NCBI GenBank assembly: GCA_003008705.1
Contig: PDUO01000013.1
Span: forward strand, 330,702-394,701
Source: Pezicula radicicola
Taxonomy: Eukaryota > Ascomycota > Leotiomycetes > Helotiales > Dermateaceae
Reading direction: 5' to 3'
DNA: 64,000 bases
Notes under the pieces: generated by a model
Seen by the model: the letters and a program-made list of their open reading frames with translations, nothing else
What the model was told of the DNA's origin: nothing
Database searches by the model: none
Part shown: positions 25,195 through 35,466 of the stretch, piece by piece
How positions within the stretch are numbered: the first letter of the stretch is position 1
How the letters are laid out: each line of letters begins with the position of its first letter
Made by a program: the position numbers and the translations under genes

Positions 25195-26984
25195 TTTTTG
25201 AAAAGAGAGAAAACAACTTTTTGAAGAATGTAGTGGGTATGGTTACTGAAAGAATGTGACAACGGTAGTAAGAACTGAGCCGATGGAGAAGAAAGAGGGA
25301 ATATTGGTGGATATGGGCTTGATACTTATACAGAAGTCATGAGAACTGTTCGGACCAGCCCGCTGTCGCCAAGATAGAGAATCATTACGGCCGCCATCAT
25401 CAATCACACGCAGTTTGCAGAGAAGGATTTCGGACAATGGGGCCACCATTCTGAAGTTGATTGGAATGAGGTGGAATGAGGCGAAAAGCTTGTCGTCTAG
25501 CTATACTATGCATGCGATGCTTAAGATTGCTTGTAAAGGACTAAATGGGAGGGGCCCAAGACTTCTTGCGAGTGCGGGTCCCAAGTGGGAGATCGTATAA
25601 ATATAAATCATATAAATGACATCCATCGACACATGGGACGAGGAATCACACACACGTTGGGACAAGATCCGGACATGTTTTGTGGACGGAAGTTCCAGTT
25701 GGTCTATTTTCCAATATATTGCAAACGCAAGCGACAAACGACTCAGTGAGTGAAGTTTCGAGTTTAAATTAAAGTGGCCCTTAGAGTTGCGGCTCCTGAT
25801 GCCCCGGCATGCTTCTTTCTTTTTTGGCTTTCGATTCTGTGGGGTAGACCGGGTATGCATTGGTGGAACGTTGAGCCGAGCAATAATTGTTCCTTCAATC
25901 GCACCAGGTCGAAAAAGGTTCGATATGTGCTCCGCCTGCTATCGTCATCGCTCTCCCTGCCATCTGCCCTTTCATCAGTCTTTCATCGGCTCAACATCGT
26001 CGGCACATCACGCTTCGTTTCCCCCGAGTCGCCTTACTATCCCAGTGGCCTGGTTGATGTAGTCTGGTTGATGTTTTTTGCACGGAACCTGCAGATGATG
26101 GATCTCTGTGTCTTTTCTGGGATTGTGTTTCGTCCCTTTCGGTTGAGCGGGTTGATCGGTTGACGCCGCAGAGGAAACCCCTGGTTTACCTGGCTTAAAC
26201 TGTGTGATGATGTGCTACTAAGAGTGCGACAACTGCAATCACCGTCGAAACTTCCAATCTGCTTCTTTGAGCCTTCCACACCCGACGAAATAAATGCACT
26301 TTTTGATTGGTGCATGAAGTTTGCACAAATGCCATCTCAAAATTAAAGCTGAAAGCCGACAGCACTTCATCCATCACAACGACTCCCGGCCTATTTTCCT
26401 TTGAATCGCTATTTCCATCCAATCGGTACTTGGTGCGCGAGATACTGCGGTAGTTGCCCTGCTCTAGCACCCTACCTTTGTACCTAGTAGTAAGTAGCCA
26501 TGGAGCATTTTCTAAGAGGTGGAATTTACAATGTAAGCCTATCGAGGTGCTCTGAAGAGGTCACCAGGACAAGTCACTCACACACCATCCTCTTGCACAC
26601 CTACTCTAAGCAAGCTTTCTCGGCGATGGATCTCTCCGCAAAATTCTACGAACTTCTCGGCGCCAGAAAGTTGGCCTCGGCGTTCCCTCGCTTCTAGCAA
26701 ACACTATGGATGGAACAATATATTTCAGGGCCCATGCGGACTGGAAATTTACTAGAAAATACCTAGTTGTCTACCCCACAACACCCCCTGGCGAAGATTT
26801 CAGGGACGGCAGCCACGCAACTGACTCAACTCCTTCGCCATGGAAAAAAAAATAAGTATTACTCCGTCGTTATTTTTATATAACTTCATCTTGCCCTAGT
26901 TTTCATTTCTTTTGGCCAAGAGCTACCTCACTCACTTTCCATTCTTTTATCTTTGCCAAAGTCTTTTTGGGCTTCTCCATCACA
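25195..26984. promoter_or_regulatory. 1.8 kb divergent upstream region shared by polygalacturonase and pectin methylesterase genes
   Basis: No supportable ORF. A TATA-like TATAAGTA lies at 25323-25330 on the minus strand, about 130 bases before the polygalacturonase ATG, and TATATAA at 26877-26883, about 100 bases before the esterase ATG. Matches to the CreA consensus SYGGRG occur at 25839-25844 (GTGGGG) and 26774-26779 (CCCCAC). Such short matches are expected by chance, so carbon catabolite control is inference. Confidence 0.4.
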
Positions 26985-28225
26985 ATGCGTTTCTTGCTTT
27001 CTATTAGTGCTTTGGCCACGGCCGTGGTTGCCACCTCTAGAACTTCTCCCCCCTCGGGCTGCTTGAGTGTTGGATCTGGCTATACATATTCGACCGTAAG
27101 TCCCTTGAATCATTCTAAACAGAATGAAAATTCACATATATAGGTGTCCGCAGCTGTGGCTGCTTTGAGCACATCTAGCACTTCATCCCAATGTATCTTC
27201 ATCGGCTCAGGAACTTACACGGAACAAGTCACCATTCCGTCTTTGGCGGGTCAGCTCATTATCTACGGTTACACGACGGACACAAGCAGTTATACCTCAA
27301 ATGTTGTCAACATTCAACATTCGTCCAGTTTGGCTTCCGGTGCTGCTGACGATGAACACACCGGCACAGTCATTAACTTGTCTGCAAACACGAAGTTCTA
27401 TAATATAAACATTAAAAACACATATGGTAAAGGCTCTCAAGCCATTGCACTTTCAGCGTATAACACTGGTACGTATACACAGATCCGAAGAAGACTATGT
27501 CTTCCTACGCTTACTATCCAAAAATCAAACTAACTCTGTAAATCTAGAGCAAGGGTACTATGGTGTCGGATTATACGGATATCAAGACACTCTTCTTTCA
27601 GAGACAGGAAACCAGGTCTATGCTAAGTGCTATATGTAAGTCTCAAATTTTCGGAGAAATTTGACTCTTCCGGGTTCAATTACTCATTGCTCCTGAATCA
27701 TGTTTGGGTTATTCCCGACATATCTAGAATAAGTAAACTAACTACGAGTTTCTGAACTACAGCGAAGGCGCGGTTGACTTCATCTTTGGCCAACATGCCC
27801 GAACTTGGATAGATGGATCAACAATTGCAGTTTCAGCTGGCGGTGGATGCATTACAGCAAACGGTCGTTCTAGTTCCACCGATACCTCGTACTACGTGAT
27901 TAGCAAATCAACCATTGAGGCAGCTAGTGGGGACAGTGTCAGCTCCGCCACCGTGTATCTTGGCCGCCCTTGGTCTGAATATGCACGCGTTGTCTTTCAA
28001 GAGAGTTCTCTAAGCTCGATCATCAATAGCGCTGGCTGGAGCGTTTGGTCGAGCTCTGAGCCAAATACTGAGGATGTTACTTTTGGTACTTACGATAATA
28101 CTGGAAGTGGGGCTACGGACTGCTGTACTGCGAGCTTCGCAACTGAGCTTTCGGCTGCTGTTACTATCTCAACCATTTTGGGAAGTACATACACTGGCTG
28201 GGTTGATACTACATACCTTTCCTAA
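26985..28225 (+). CDS. Secreted pectin methylesterase, CE8
   Basis: Removes methyl esters from pectin, releasing methanol and making the polymer a substrate for polygalacturonase. Exons are 26985-27095, 27144-27468, 27548-27635 and 27763-28225 (328 aa). A signal peptide (MRFLLSISALATAVVATS) is followed directly by the fold. Family motifs are intact: GYTYSTVSAAVAAL, YYGVGLYGYQDTLL (Asp about 159), EGAVDFIFGQ (Asp about 180) and YLGRPWSEYARVVF (Arg about 243, Trp about 245). The second intron has a clear CTAACT branch point. The head-to-head position with the GH28 gene suggests joint use on pectin; co-expression is not shown by the sequence. Confidence 0.95.
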
Positions 28226-28963
28226 AGACCAGCTCTCTGAACTGGAAAATCGAACACGACTGGAAATGCCAGAGATATTTAGGTCAATTCTTTCTGTACA
28301 TATTTTAAACCACCTTTCTTGCTTACTGGGAGGAGCGAGCTAGGAGCCAGGTGGGGCTTCCAAAGCAAGTAAATTCTTTGTATATATGAAACATTTTTTA
28401 AGGCCACATTCTTACTAGTCTGCTTAATTTTGTTCTCTTTTCCATCATCTAGTCAGGTCTGCCTCTGTGATTTAAAACCATCGCTACTGAAAGTATTTAT
28501 TCTAATTCTCAGCCTCGTCGCCAAAAAGCGAGGGCGCTAAGCTTCAGCCACTTCAGAGAAGGCTGCCCTCGCCTACCGTACCTGTATTAAAGTGGACTTC
28601 AGTGGCGTCACCATACTGAAGGCTGAGGGAAGCTCAGCTCCCCCTGTCGGCAATCGCCAAAAATTTGAAGACCGCAACCGCATTTCGTCAGATCATCACC
28701 TCAGCCATCGAACAACGTCCAGGCAGTCTCACCACAACTATCGAGACTTACCTTTACACAATGTATTCCTAAAACACACTCTCTCCCCCCCCATCTTTGT
28801 TGTATCTCATCGATTTGCTTGTAAGGTAGGGAAAGGTTCTATTGCCACCAGAGTCAACGCGCCTGCTTTTCTGGCCTTGACGGGACTGCCGGGACGATAC
28901 CAAAGCCATCCTTCGACCTCAACCACTTCCGTCTCACACAACGAAACTTGGATAGTTGCGAAT
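28226..28963. other. Intergenic region
   Basis: 3' flank of the esterase gene and upstream region of the Nat2-like gene. The reading frame of the next gene is open upstream from 28592 but has no ATG there in frame before 28964. Confidence 0.4.
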
Positions 28964-30645
28964 ATGCTTAGAACCACAATGTACGCTTCCCGCTCACGAG
29001 GAGCAGCGCAAATTGCAATGCCATTACGAACGGCCTTCCGGTCTTCGAACCCGAGCTATACAGCAAAAACCACTCCTCTCCGCCAATTTACCCAAAGAGC
29101 ATTCACAAAGAGCCCAAACTCCTCCCCGGCAGGATTCACATTCTCATCAAATGCATCCCCTCGAGTACCTCGCCCACAAACGATCCTACAACGCCTGCGA
29201 GCCTCCTTGCGTTCTTACTCGTCGAATCCTACTTCCCCCAACCCGACACCCAGTCTTGGCTCTCCAGGAGCAGCCGCCGCTGAAGAATCACTAAGTTTAG
29301 GCGCGAGGATGCGAAAATTATCAAGGGAATATGGATGGAGTGCTTTGGGTGTATATCTGATGTTGAGCGCCTTGGATTTCCCGTTTTGTTATTTGCTGGT
29401 TAGATATTTGGGTACGGATAGAATAGGTGAGTTTGGTTGTTTCTCTTATTTTCCGAGGGCGAAGCTACGCGGATTTAGCTGTCTCTGGTCCCTTGGATAG
29501 GTAAACAAATATCTCTTCAAACAACTCGCCAGGAGTTCATGAGAGGAGCCTCAATGTTTGGATTGGACCAAAATTCTCAGGCTGTAAAACGAAAAGCGAG
29601 ATAAAAGACCACAGATACGAACCATGGAACCAACGAACATTGGAGGGGAAGAATCCATCAAGGCAGGGCATGTTACAGCCGATGGATGGGTTATTTAAAT
29701 TCATTTGGAGACCAAACGCAAAAACAGACGGATTGAAGGTTGGAAGATGGATTTGGGGTTCCCAGCAAGCCCTAAACTTTGCCTTCTTCTAGCTTGGCGA
29801 GTGAGGTTCATTTACGGCCTTCGGCCTCCGAGTCAACATTCTTGGCGCTCTAAACCAAGTCAACTTCAGTATCTCAAGCTGGACGACGGTCCTTTCGGCA
29901 CTCCCATATACCCTCCGGCCTTCCTCGTCTTCTCTTTCAACGTTACGGAAAACCCCGCTGCAAGCCTCGTACTTCGTCATTGGACATTGCAAGCTTAAGC
30001 GCCATCAAAAGTAGATTGATGGAGCCCTGTGAGAACGGTGGCAGTAATACTTGGAACAAAAACCAGAAATGGAGATTAATGGATCCAAGGGACCAGACAC
30101 ACTACCTGTTTTTCTTTGTGTTAATGATGGACTCGCAAAATAATTTTGCTAACTCTTTATGCAGGCGAATGGGAGGATGCGGCTGTCTCATGGGTTAAAT
30201 CCATAATTCCTGAATCTGTTAAACAGAAATGGCACGAATGGAGAGTTTCTGTGAAAAAGGCAGAACTTGAGTTTACTGGTAGTGAGAGAATTAATGATGG
30301 CGTTGAGATGGCAGGATGGGGTGTTGAGGAAGCGACCGAGAAGAACAAGAGAGATGCGAGTAAGTCACTATTAAACCTAACGAGCTGATTGCTTGTCACG
30401 ATTAGAAGATGATTTGGAATTTACAGAGCGCCTGCTAACTCAAAACAGGCCTGGCTACCCAACTCGCATTAGCATACGCCATTCACAAATCCTTTATCTT
30501 CATTCGCGTGCCTATTACAGCAGCAGTAACACCAAAGGTTGTCAAGATTCTACGTGGATGGGGCTGGGATATTGGAAAGCGTACCACGAAGGAGGCAAAG
30601 GCAATTAAGAGAGCCGCATTACCTCCGAAGCCAAAGAAGGGTTGA
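28964..30645 (+). CDS. Mitochondrial DUF1279 (FAM210/Nat2-like) membrane protein
   Basis: Exons are 28964-29426, 30165-30359 and 30449-30645 (284 aa). A long Arg/Ser-rich, acid-poor N-terminus looks like a mitochondrial presequence. The DUF1279 domain then begins KLSREYGWSALGVYLMLSAL with a membrane helix (DFPFCYLLVRYLG), is interrupted by the first intron after TDRI, and resumes GEWEDAAVSWVKS. A second block (LATQLALAYAIHKSFIFIRV) and the basic C-tail WGWDIGKRT complete it. Fungal members are often labelled Nat2 after yeast YGR147C; acetyltransferase activity is not supported by any motif here. The first intron is 738 nt, far longer than the others in the window. Confidence 0.85.
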
Positions 30646-31485
30646 GTGGAGACTTTTCATATGATGGTGGAAGTACCTATTGTGTTATAAGCTCACGCTT
30701 GTTCACACTGTGCACATATATTCTAGTGATGTGTTATTAAGGACATGAGGCTTTCTGTAGGAATAGAGAAGGAGCGAACATTCATGGTTGATGAACAAGT
30801 CGGTGATGAATAATAAAAGCCAGAAAAATATCATACTTCACCACACAGCTACAAAATGTAAACTCCATTAATACTTTCAGGATTAAATCACTTTGACATA
30901 AATAGAGGTAGCGTAGGGGTACTAGGTAGTCATCACAAGGTTCCCATACACTTTTTCATGAATACTACCAGAAAGCTGAAGAGCCTGATCAGCTTGATCG
31001 TCAAAACTAGGAGGATAGTCTACTTAAGCCTACCTACTCTCCTGTTAGTCATTTCCGGTTCTTAGGTAAAAATTATTCTTCTGCCCTGTTATTATGTAAA
31101 GTAATTGCTGTTTGACGACGAGACAGCAAATAACATAAAGAAGCTCTAGGCTTAGATGGTGGTTTTAAAGACTAGACGAGGCATGGTTAATGGTTTAAAG
31201 ATAGGTACTTGAAAATCTCTTCATTAAGATGGCAACTTAAAGCCTAAGTTCGCGCCAGTCTCACCTACCGAAATACTTATGTCCAACAAGGGTTGCATTC
31301 ACGCGGAATGTTGATTATAATAGATCAAGCCAGTGAACAGCAGCATATAGCAAGAGCTTAAACATGGTAGCCTTTCAAATGCATTTCCCCCTCACTTAAA
31401 TAATACCCCATCAACTTCTACGCTTCACCTCCTGAACAACGCTCAGCATCCATAGAAATCCTTCACCGACATACCCACTACGTCA
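30646..31485. other. Intergenic region
   Basis: AT-rich; no ORF, RNA or repeat that I can support. Confidence 0.45.
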
Positions 31486-31887
31486 TTACATATTGTACCT
31501 AACCAACAATAGCCAAAACAAACAAAAACAAAATCCAACCCAGACCAATAATAAAGCCTTAAAGAAAATCACAACAGCAACAACGATAAAAACCTTGGCT
31601 GTAAAAATGATGGTCTTCTTAATTATACCCAAGATCCAAACTCCGGTGTCTTTCATTTTGGAAAGGATACAGAGGAGGATGTAGAAGGGGAAGAGGAAGA
31701 TGCTTAGGAAGAGTTTGGTTTTGATCCATGATGGTGGGATTTTGGTGGTTGTACTGGTGGTTTGGGTTGATTTGGTTGATTGGTTTGGGTTAGGGTTGAT
31801 GTAGGGTAGGAGGATGTGGATGGTTGTTGATAGGAGGATGTGGATGGTTGTTGATAGGAGGATGTAGAAGATTAGGATTTCGAACAT
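31486..31887 (-). CDS. Hypothetical small membrane protein, 133 aa
   Basis: A single uninterrupted ORF from ATG at 31887. Not recognised. Hydrophobic segments at about residues 2-27, 58-77 and 85-130 suggest a multi-pass membrane protein; a Thr/Ser/Pro-rich hydrophilic stretch lies between the first two. A 27-base direct duplication at about 31808-31861 makes the repeated peptide STTIHILL. The strand is strongly G/T biased on +, so the hydrophobicity could be a by-product of base composition. It lies next to another unrecognised membrane protein on the same strand. Whether it is a real gene is uncertain. Confidence 0.35.
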   Translation of the reverse strand: MFEILIFYILLSTTIHILLSTTIHILLPYINPNPNQSTKSTQTTSTTTKIPPSWIKTKLFLSIFLFPFYILLCILSKMKDTGVWILGIIKKTIIFTAKVFIVVAVVIFFKALLLVWVGFCFCLFWLLLVRYNM

Positions 31888-32864
31888 GGATGGGATTTGA
31901 GATTTGAGGATTGGTGTTTTTGGTTTGAATTGGTTGGTGTTGATGAGGTGGTTGTAGGTTGGGATGCTGTGGTATTGTCTTGAGGAGGTATAACTAACGC
32001 GTTGGCTGTAGAGTTGGTCGTATGCTATTTTGCGTTGGACTAAATACTTATGTCCGTATTCTTCTAGACAGGGCGAGTTTTTTCGTAGGTACGTATTTTA
32101 GTTGGTGGAAATGTGGGGAGGTTTCGTGGGTTATAGAAGATATGTAGTTCTTTGATCTATATATAGGAACAATGACTTTACGTTCTAGGTTTCGAGATTT
32201 CAAAAGAAAGAAAGAAAGGGGTTGAACTAAGATAACGCCAACGTTTTAATGGATAACAAAGAGATGAGTAGGATCTAGATTCTGTGTCAAATCGATAAAG
32301 ACACCTTTTCAAACATTCTTTAGACATATAGAACCTCTCATAATGTAGGCATGGTGATTAATATAGGTTCTGCTGGAGTGACTTGATGTTAAGAGGTTTC
32401 TTATAGAAATTGACACATACTCCGGAAAATGTAGTCTCTGTTACATGACCGTATAGCATATCTAAGAGTCTAAAACAATGGTCACATGGAGTATAATGTT
32501 TTTTACTTAATCAGAGTAACTCAATTTTACAGTTGGCTCACTTGATTTGGATAACTCACTTGATTCAAGTATTTGATTTAAAGCTTATACAAACGTATCT
32601 TAAGATGAGAAAATTGACACATATTATTTGACTCATCCAGATATACGTTTAAAGAATGCAGACCCAGAAAATAGACACTTCCTGACTATTATTCTCCCAA
32701 GTTCAACTTATTCATAGCTTCAAACAACAACGCACAAGCTAAGCGACCGTGTCATACGCTCCCAACCACCTGTCCATCCACGGAACCTCAGAGCTAACCA
32801 TAACTCATCAACCACTCGAATCCATAATCCAAACCTTCCGATAAGTGCAGAACAATAACTTTGT
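31888..32864. other. AT-rich intergenic region with a dispersed repeat fragment
   Basis: No gene. Bases 32421-32522 resemble 55732-55832 (see repeat entries). A single interstitial TTAGGG near 31788 is not a telomere tract. Confidence 0.45.
32421..32522 (+). repeat. Degenerate dispersed repeat, copy 1
   Basis: Blocks shared in the same order with 55732-55832 are TCCGGAAAATG, GTTACATGACC, AGAGTCTAAAACAATGGTCA, TTTTACTTAA and TCAGAGTAACT. Differences are mostly C/T and G/A, as expected from repeat-induced point mutation, but the region is too short to prove it. Confidence 0.4.
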
Positions 32865-33449
32865 TTATGCCAACCTCCAAGGGGGTTCCCGAAACTCCCA
32901 CTCCGTTGCTGCACCACCATAATGAGTTACCCAAGTAGTCATCTGCCTTGGCCAATTATGCGCGAGAGAACCTGTCTGCCTTCCCCAATCCAAACCAGAA
33001 ATGTTTCTCACATGCGCGAGTACAGTTGCCAATAATTTGTACCATTGGTCAGGATACCAATCCATAGAAATGCTGAATCCATCTTCTGATTTTTGGAAGG
33101 TTGGCGAGAGTCGAATGTCTTTAAGCGACTGGTAGATAGTGAAGATACCGATGATGATGGCGAGGATGTAGATAAATTTGAGAAGGAGGCGTATGAGGTA
33201 GATGACACATAAGCATGTGTATAGGGTGAAGTAGTATGGGGTTTGAAGGACGATGAAAATGAGCCGGTTCAAAGGTCGCATATCTTGCCATGAATACTTG
33301 GCGTAGATGTGGCTTAGCAAACTGGGGATAAGAATTTTCAGAAGGAGGTTGAAAGTGTCGGATTCTATGACCCAGGATAAGGCATTTCCCCAACTGTCTG
33401 TGGTGCAAACCCCATTGGAGCAGACTAGGTCGATTCTCTCAGACGACAT
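32865..33449 (-). CDS. Hypothetical membrane protein, 194 aa
   Basis: A single-exon ORF with ATG at 33449. Not recognised. The N-terminus has two Cys (DLVCSNGVCTTDSWG); three hydrophobic segments follow at about residues 33-50, 61-81 and 83-106 (LIRLLLKFIYILAIIIGIF), then a soluble C-terminal half rich in Trp (DWYPDQWYKLLA, GLDWGRQTG). The length, mixed composition and normal codon use make it more credible as a gene than its neighbour at 31486. The middle segments (IYLIRLLLKFIYILAIIIGI) are loosely like the hydrophobic block of that neighbour, so the two may be distant relatives. A small membrane or secretory-path protein is as far as I can go. Confidence 0.55.
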   Translation of the reverse strand: MSSERIDLVCSNGVCTTDSWGNALSWVIESDTFNLLLKILIPSLLSHIYAKYSWQDMRPLNRLIFIVLQTPYYFTLYTCLCVIYLIRLLLKFIYILAIIIGIFTIYQSLKDIRLSPTFQKSEDGFSISMDWYPDQWYKLLATVLAHVRNISGLDWGRQTGSLAHNWPRQMTTWVTHYGGAATEWEFREPPWRLA

Positions 33450-33821
33450 GATGAGATATGAGAAAGAGAAATACTATGATGCCCAGAGTTTGGAAAAGGA
33501 GAGAGACTTGTAGGTTTCTTTCTCTTTGTTGAAATTTTGCTACCAAGAATTTCATGAGCTGCAGCATGTTGCTTTGTCCAAAAATTGTTTCCAGCAAACA
33601 AAGATCCACAAAGACCTGCACCATGAAACCCCTGATTGGAAACACCTTGGATGTCCAGCTCTTCAGCCAATGTATTAAGTTCAATGTGAGACAGTCGAGT
33701 TATATGTGCTGTAGTTCTACACCGGCTCTGAGTGATATGCTGGCCTTTCTAATCTTGGGTTTTGTGTGCGAAATTGGAAATTCTACTTAGTTGTCAGGCG
33801 AACCATAGCCTGAGCATAGGA
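33450..33821. other. Short intergenic region
   Basis: Between two minus-strand genes; no feature seen. Confidence 0.4.
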
Positions 33822-34887
33822 TCACTCCGCGGAGCAATTTCCCGCCTTGCTATGCTTTTCAACCAACTTTGGCAGCAGATCCATGACTGTCGTGACAGCC
33901 CATTCCAGGGTTGTTGCCATATCGACATCAGTGCCTCTATCTTGACACTTGATATCCCACTCCTTCACAACATCCTCTTTCAGCTTGCCCTCAACATCCC
34001 CATTTTCGAACATCCACTTGTGATCTTCAACATAGTTAGGCCAGACAATCTTGTCTACGTACCCAGGCGGATCCTCCCAGAAGCCTTCCAAGGTGACATA
34101 TCCGCTTCGAGCTTCTCGACGAGCTTTGGCTTTTGCGTAGCTGACTCTGAGGAATAGCTTTATGTCCATCTGAGGTTGAACTGTAGCCATTGACTCGGCA
34201 TAGAGGAGAAACCCATCAAATATACAGAGTCGTACTAGAGCTTGCGTGTCTTTCAAGATACCATACCCTGGTTGGCCAGCTTGAGTCCACTCCTTTACTC
34301 GAGCTTTCATGGCTTCGATCGTGGCATCTGGCACTGGACATTCGCCAACCGAATTTTGATCTTCTTTTGATTCCAAGTCAGGCTGAGATGAAGTGAGTTT
34401 CTGTTCTGAGATATGATGGACAATCCCGTGATTTGTACGGTGACTGAGAGGACTTTGACTGACAGGAAAGGTGCCATCTTTACGGATATGCTCAAGTGAC
34501 TTTACTATGTCTGGAATTGACAACGCTTCGGCACAATCCCAGTCTAGAAGACCATGTTTCTTCGGAAGCCTGAAGCGATGATCAGCCACTTAAGCTTTCG
34601 ATAATCCGCCAAGGTGTCAGCGACAACAGTGTCTGATCTCTAGAATAGCCAAGATATCAGGGCTGATGGAGGATCCACCTTCAAGGGACAAAGCACCAAG
34701 CAGAACATGAAGAAGAAGACGACGATAGAGAAAGCATGACATACTCCGTCTCAGGCCGATAGAAGTCATCCTCGTGGAGCACGAAGGTGTTGGGAAAGAT
34801 GTCCCTGAGAAGCCTGCTGAGGGTTGTTTTACCACTAGATGAGCAACCACTAATTCCAACAACGACAGCTTTGCGCGGAGTAGCCAT
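33822..34887 (-). CDS. NRK1: Nicotinamide riboside kinase
   Basis: Phosphorylates nicotinamide riboside (and usually uridine analogues) to feed NAD+ salvage. Exons are 34887-34745 and 34569-33822 (296 aa). The intron of 175 nt joins FYRPETE to LPKKHGLLDWDC, restoring the family string. Seen: the P-loop GISGCSSSGKTT (about 11-22), the acidic substrate loop HEDDFYRPE, DWDCAEAL, IFDGFLLY with the strand that precedes the lid, RVSYAKAKARREAR (lid arginines), YVTLEGFWEDPPGYVDKIVW and NYVEDHKWMF. Compared with short NRKs it has an insert of about 60 polar residues before GYGILKD. It is divergent from the aspartate aminotransferase gene with 579 bases between ATGs. Confidence 0.9.
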
Positions 34888-35466
34888 GGTCTAGTGCTCA
34901 TACACGCTCAAATTGAACAGATGGTGGTGGTGGTGGTGGTGGTGTTGTTCTGTTTGGGGGACCTGACAGTGGGGTTCAGTGGTTGTTCAGGGCAGTCACA
35001 ATTATTATTGCCAAGCACTAGAGCGACCGCCCTCCAGATTGAGCTCTTGAGTTTGGGCGAGAATGTAGCTTGCACTGACTGCCGATTTACAGTGGCATTA
35101 GACGGCCAAGAATCTGGGGAACCTCCCGTCCTGAACGTGAATTTTCATAAAAAGCTTATGTAGAACGTGCAAAGCCACTCCGGGCGAAAAATGAAGGTAT
35201 TCCCAAATATCAACACGAGTCCTGCCTGCCCTTGGCTGGTTAGGTAGGTAAAGTAAATTAAGTCCAATGCAGCATAGTGCAGCCGCTCCAATGGCGGACA
35301 TATGGAGGAGGTACGAGTACCCCACAAGTTTCTCGGACAAGTTCGGGGTGTGTGATACGACACAAATGCAAGCATCTGCCCATTTTCTGAGCGCTGAAGA
35401 CGACTCGTAACAAATATTTTTTTGTCCTCCCTCCACCTCCCTCGTCATACTTACGCCGCAATCGCA
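34888..35466. promoter_or_regulatory. Divergent promoter region of NRK1 and AAT1
   Basis: No gene. A GGT/GTG trinucleotide run lies at about 34921-34943 close to the NRK1 start. Promoter function is inferred from position only. Confidence 0.4.

Noticed and set aside
31780..31795. TTAGGG next to GTAGGG, telomere-like
   Set aside because: A single unit in a G/T-rich stretch, not an array.
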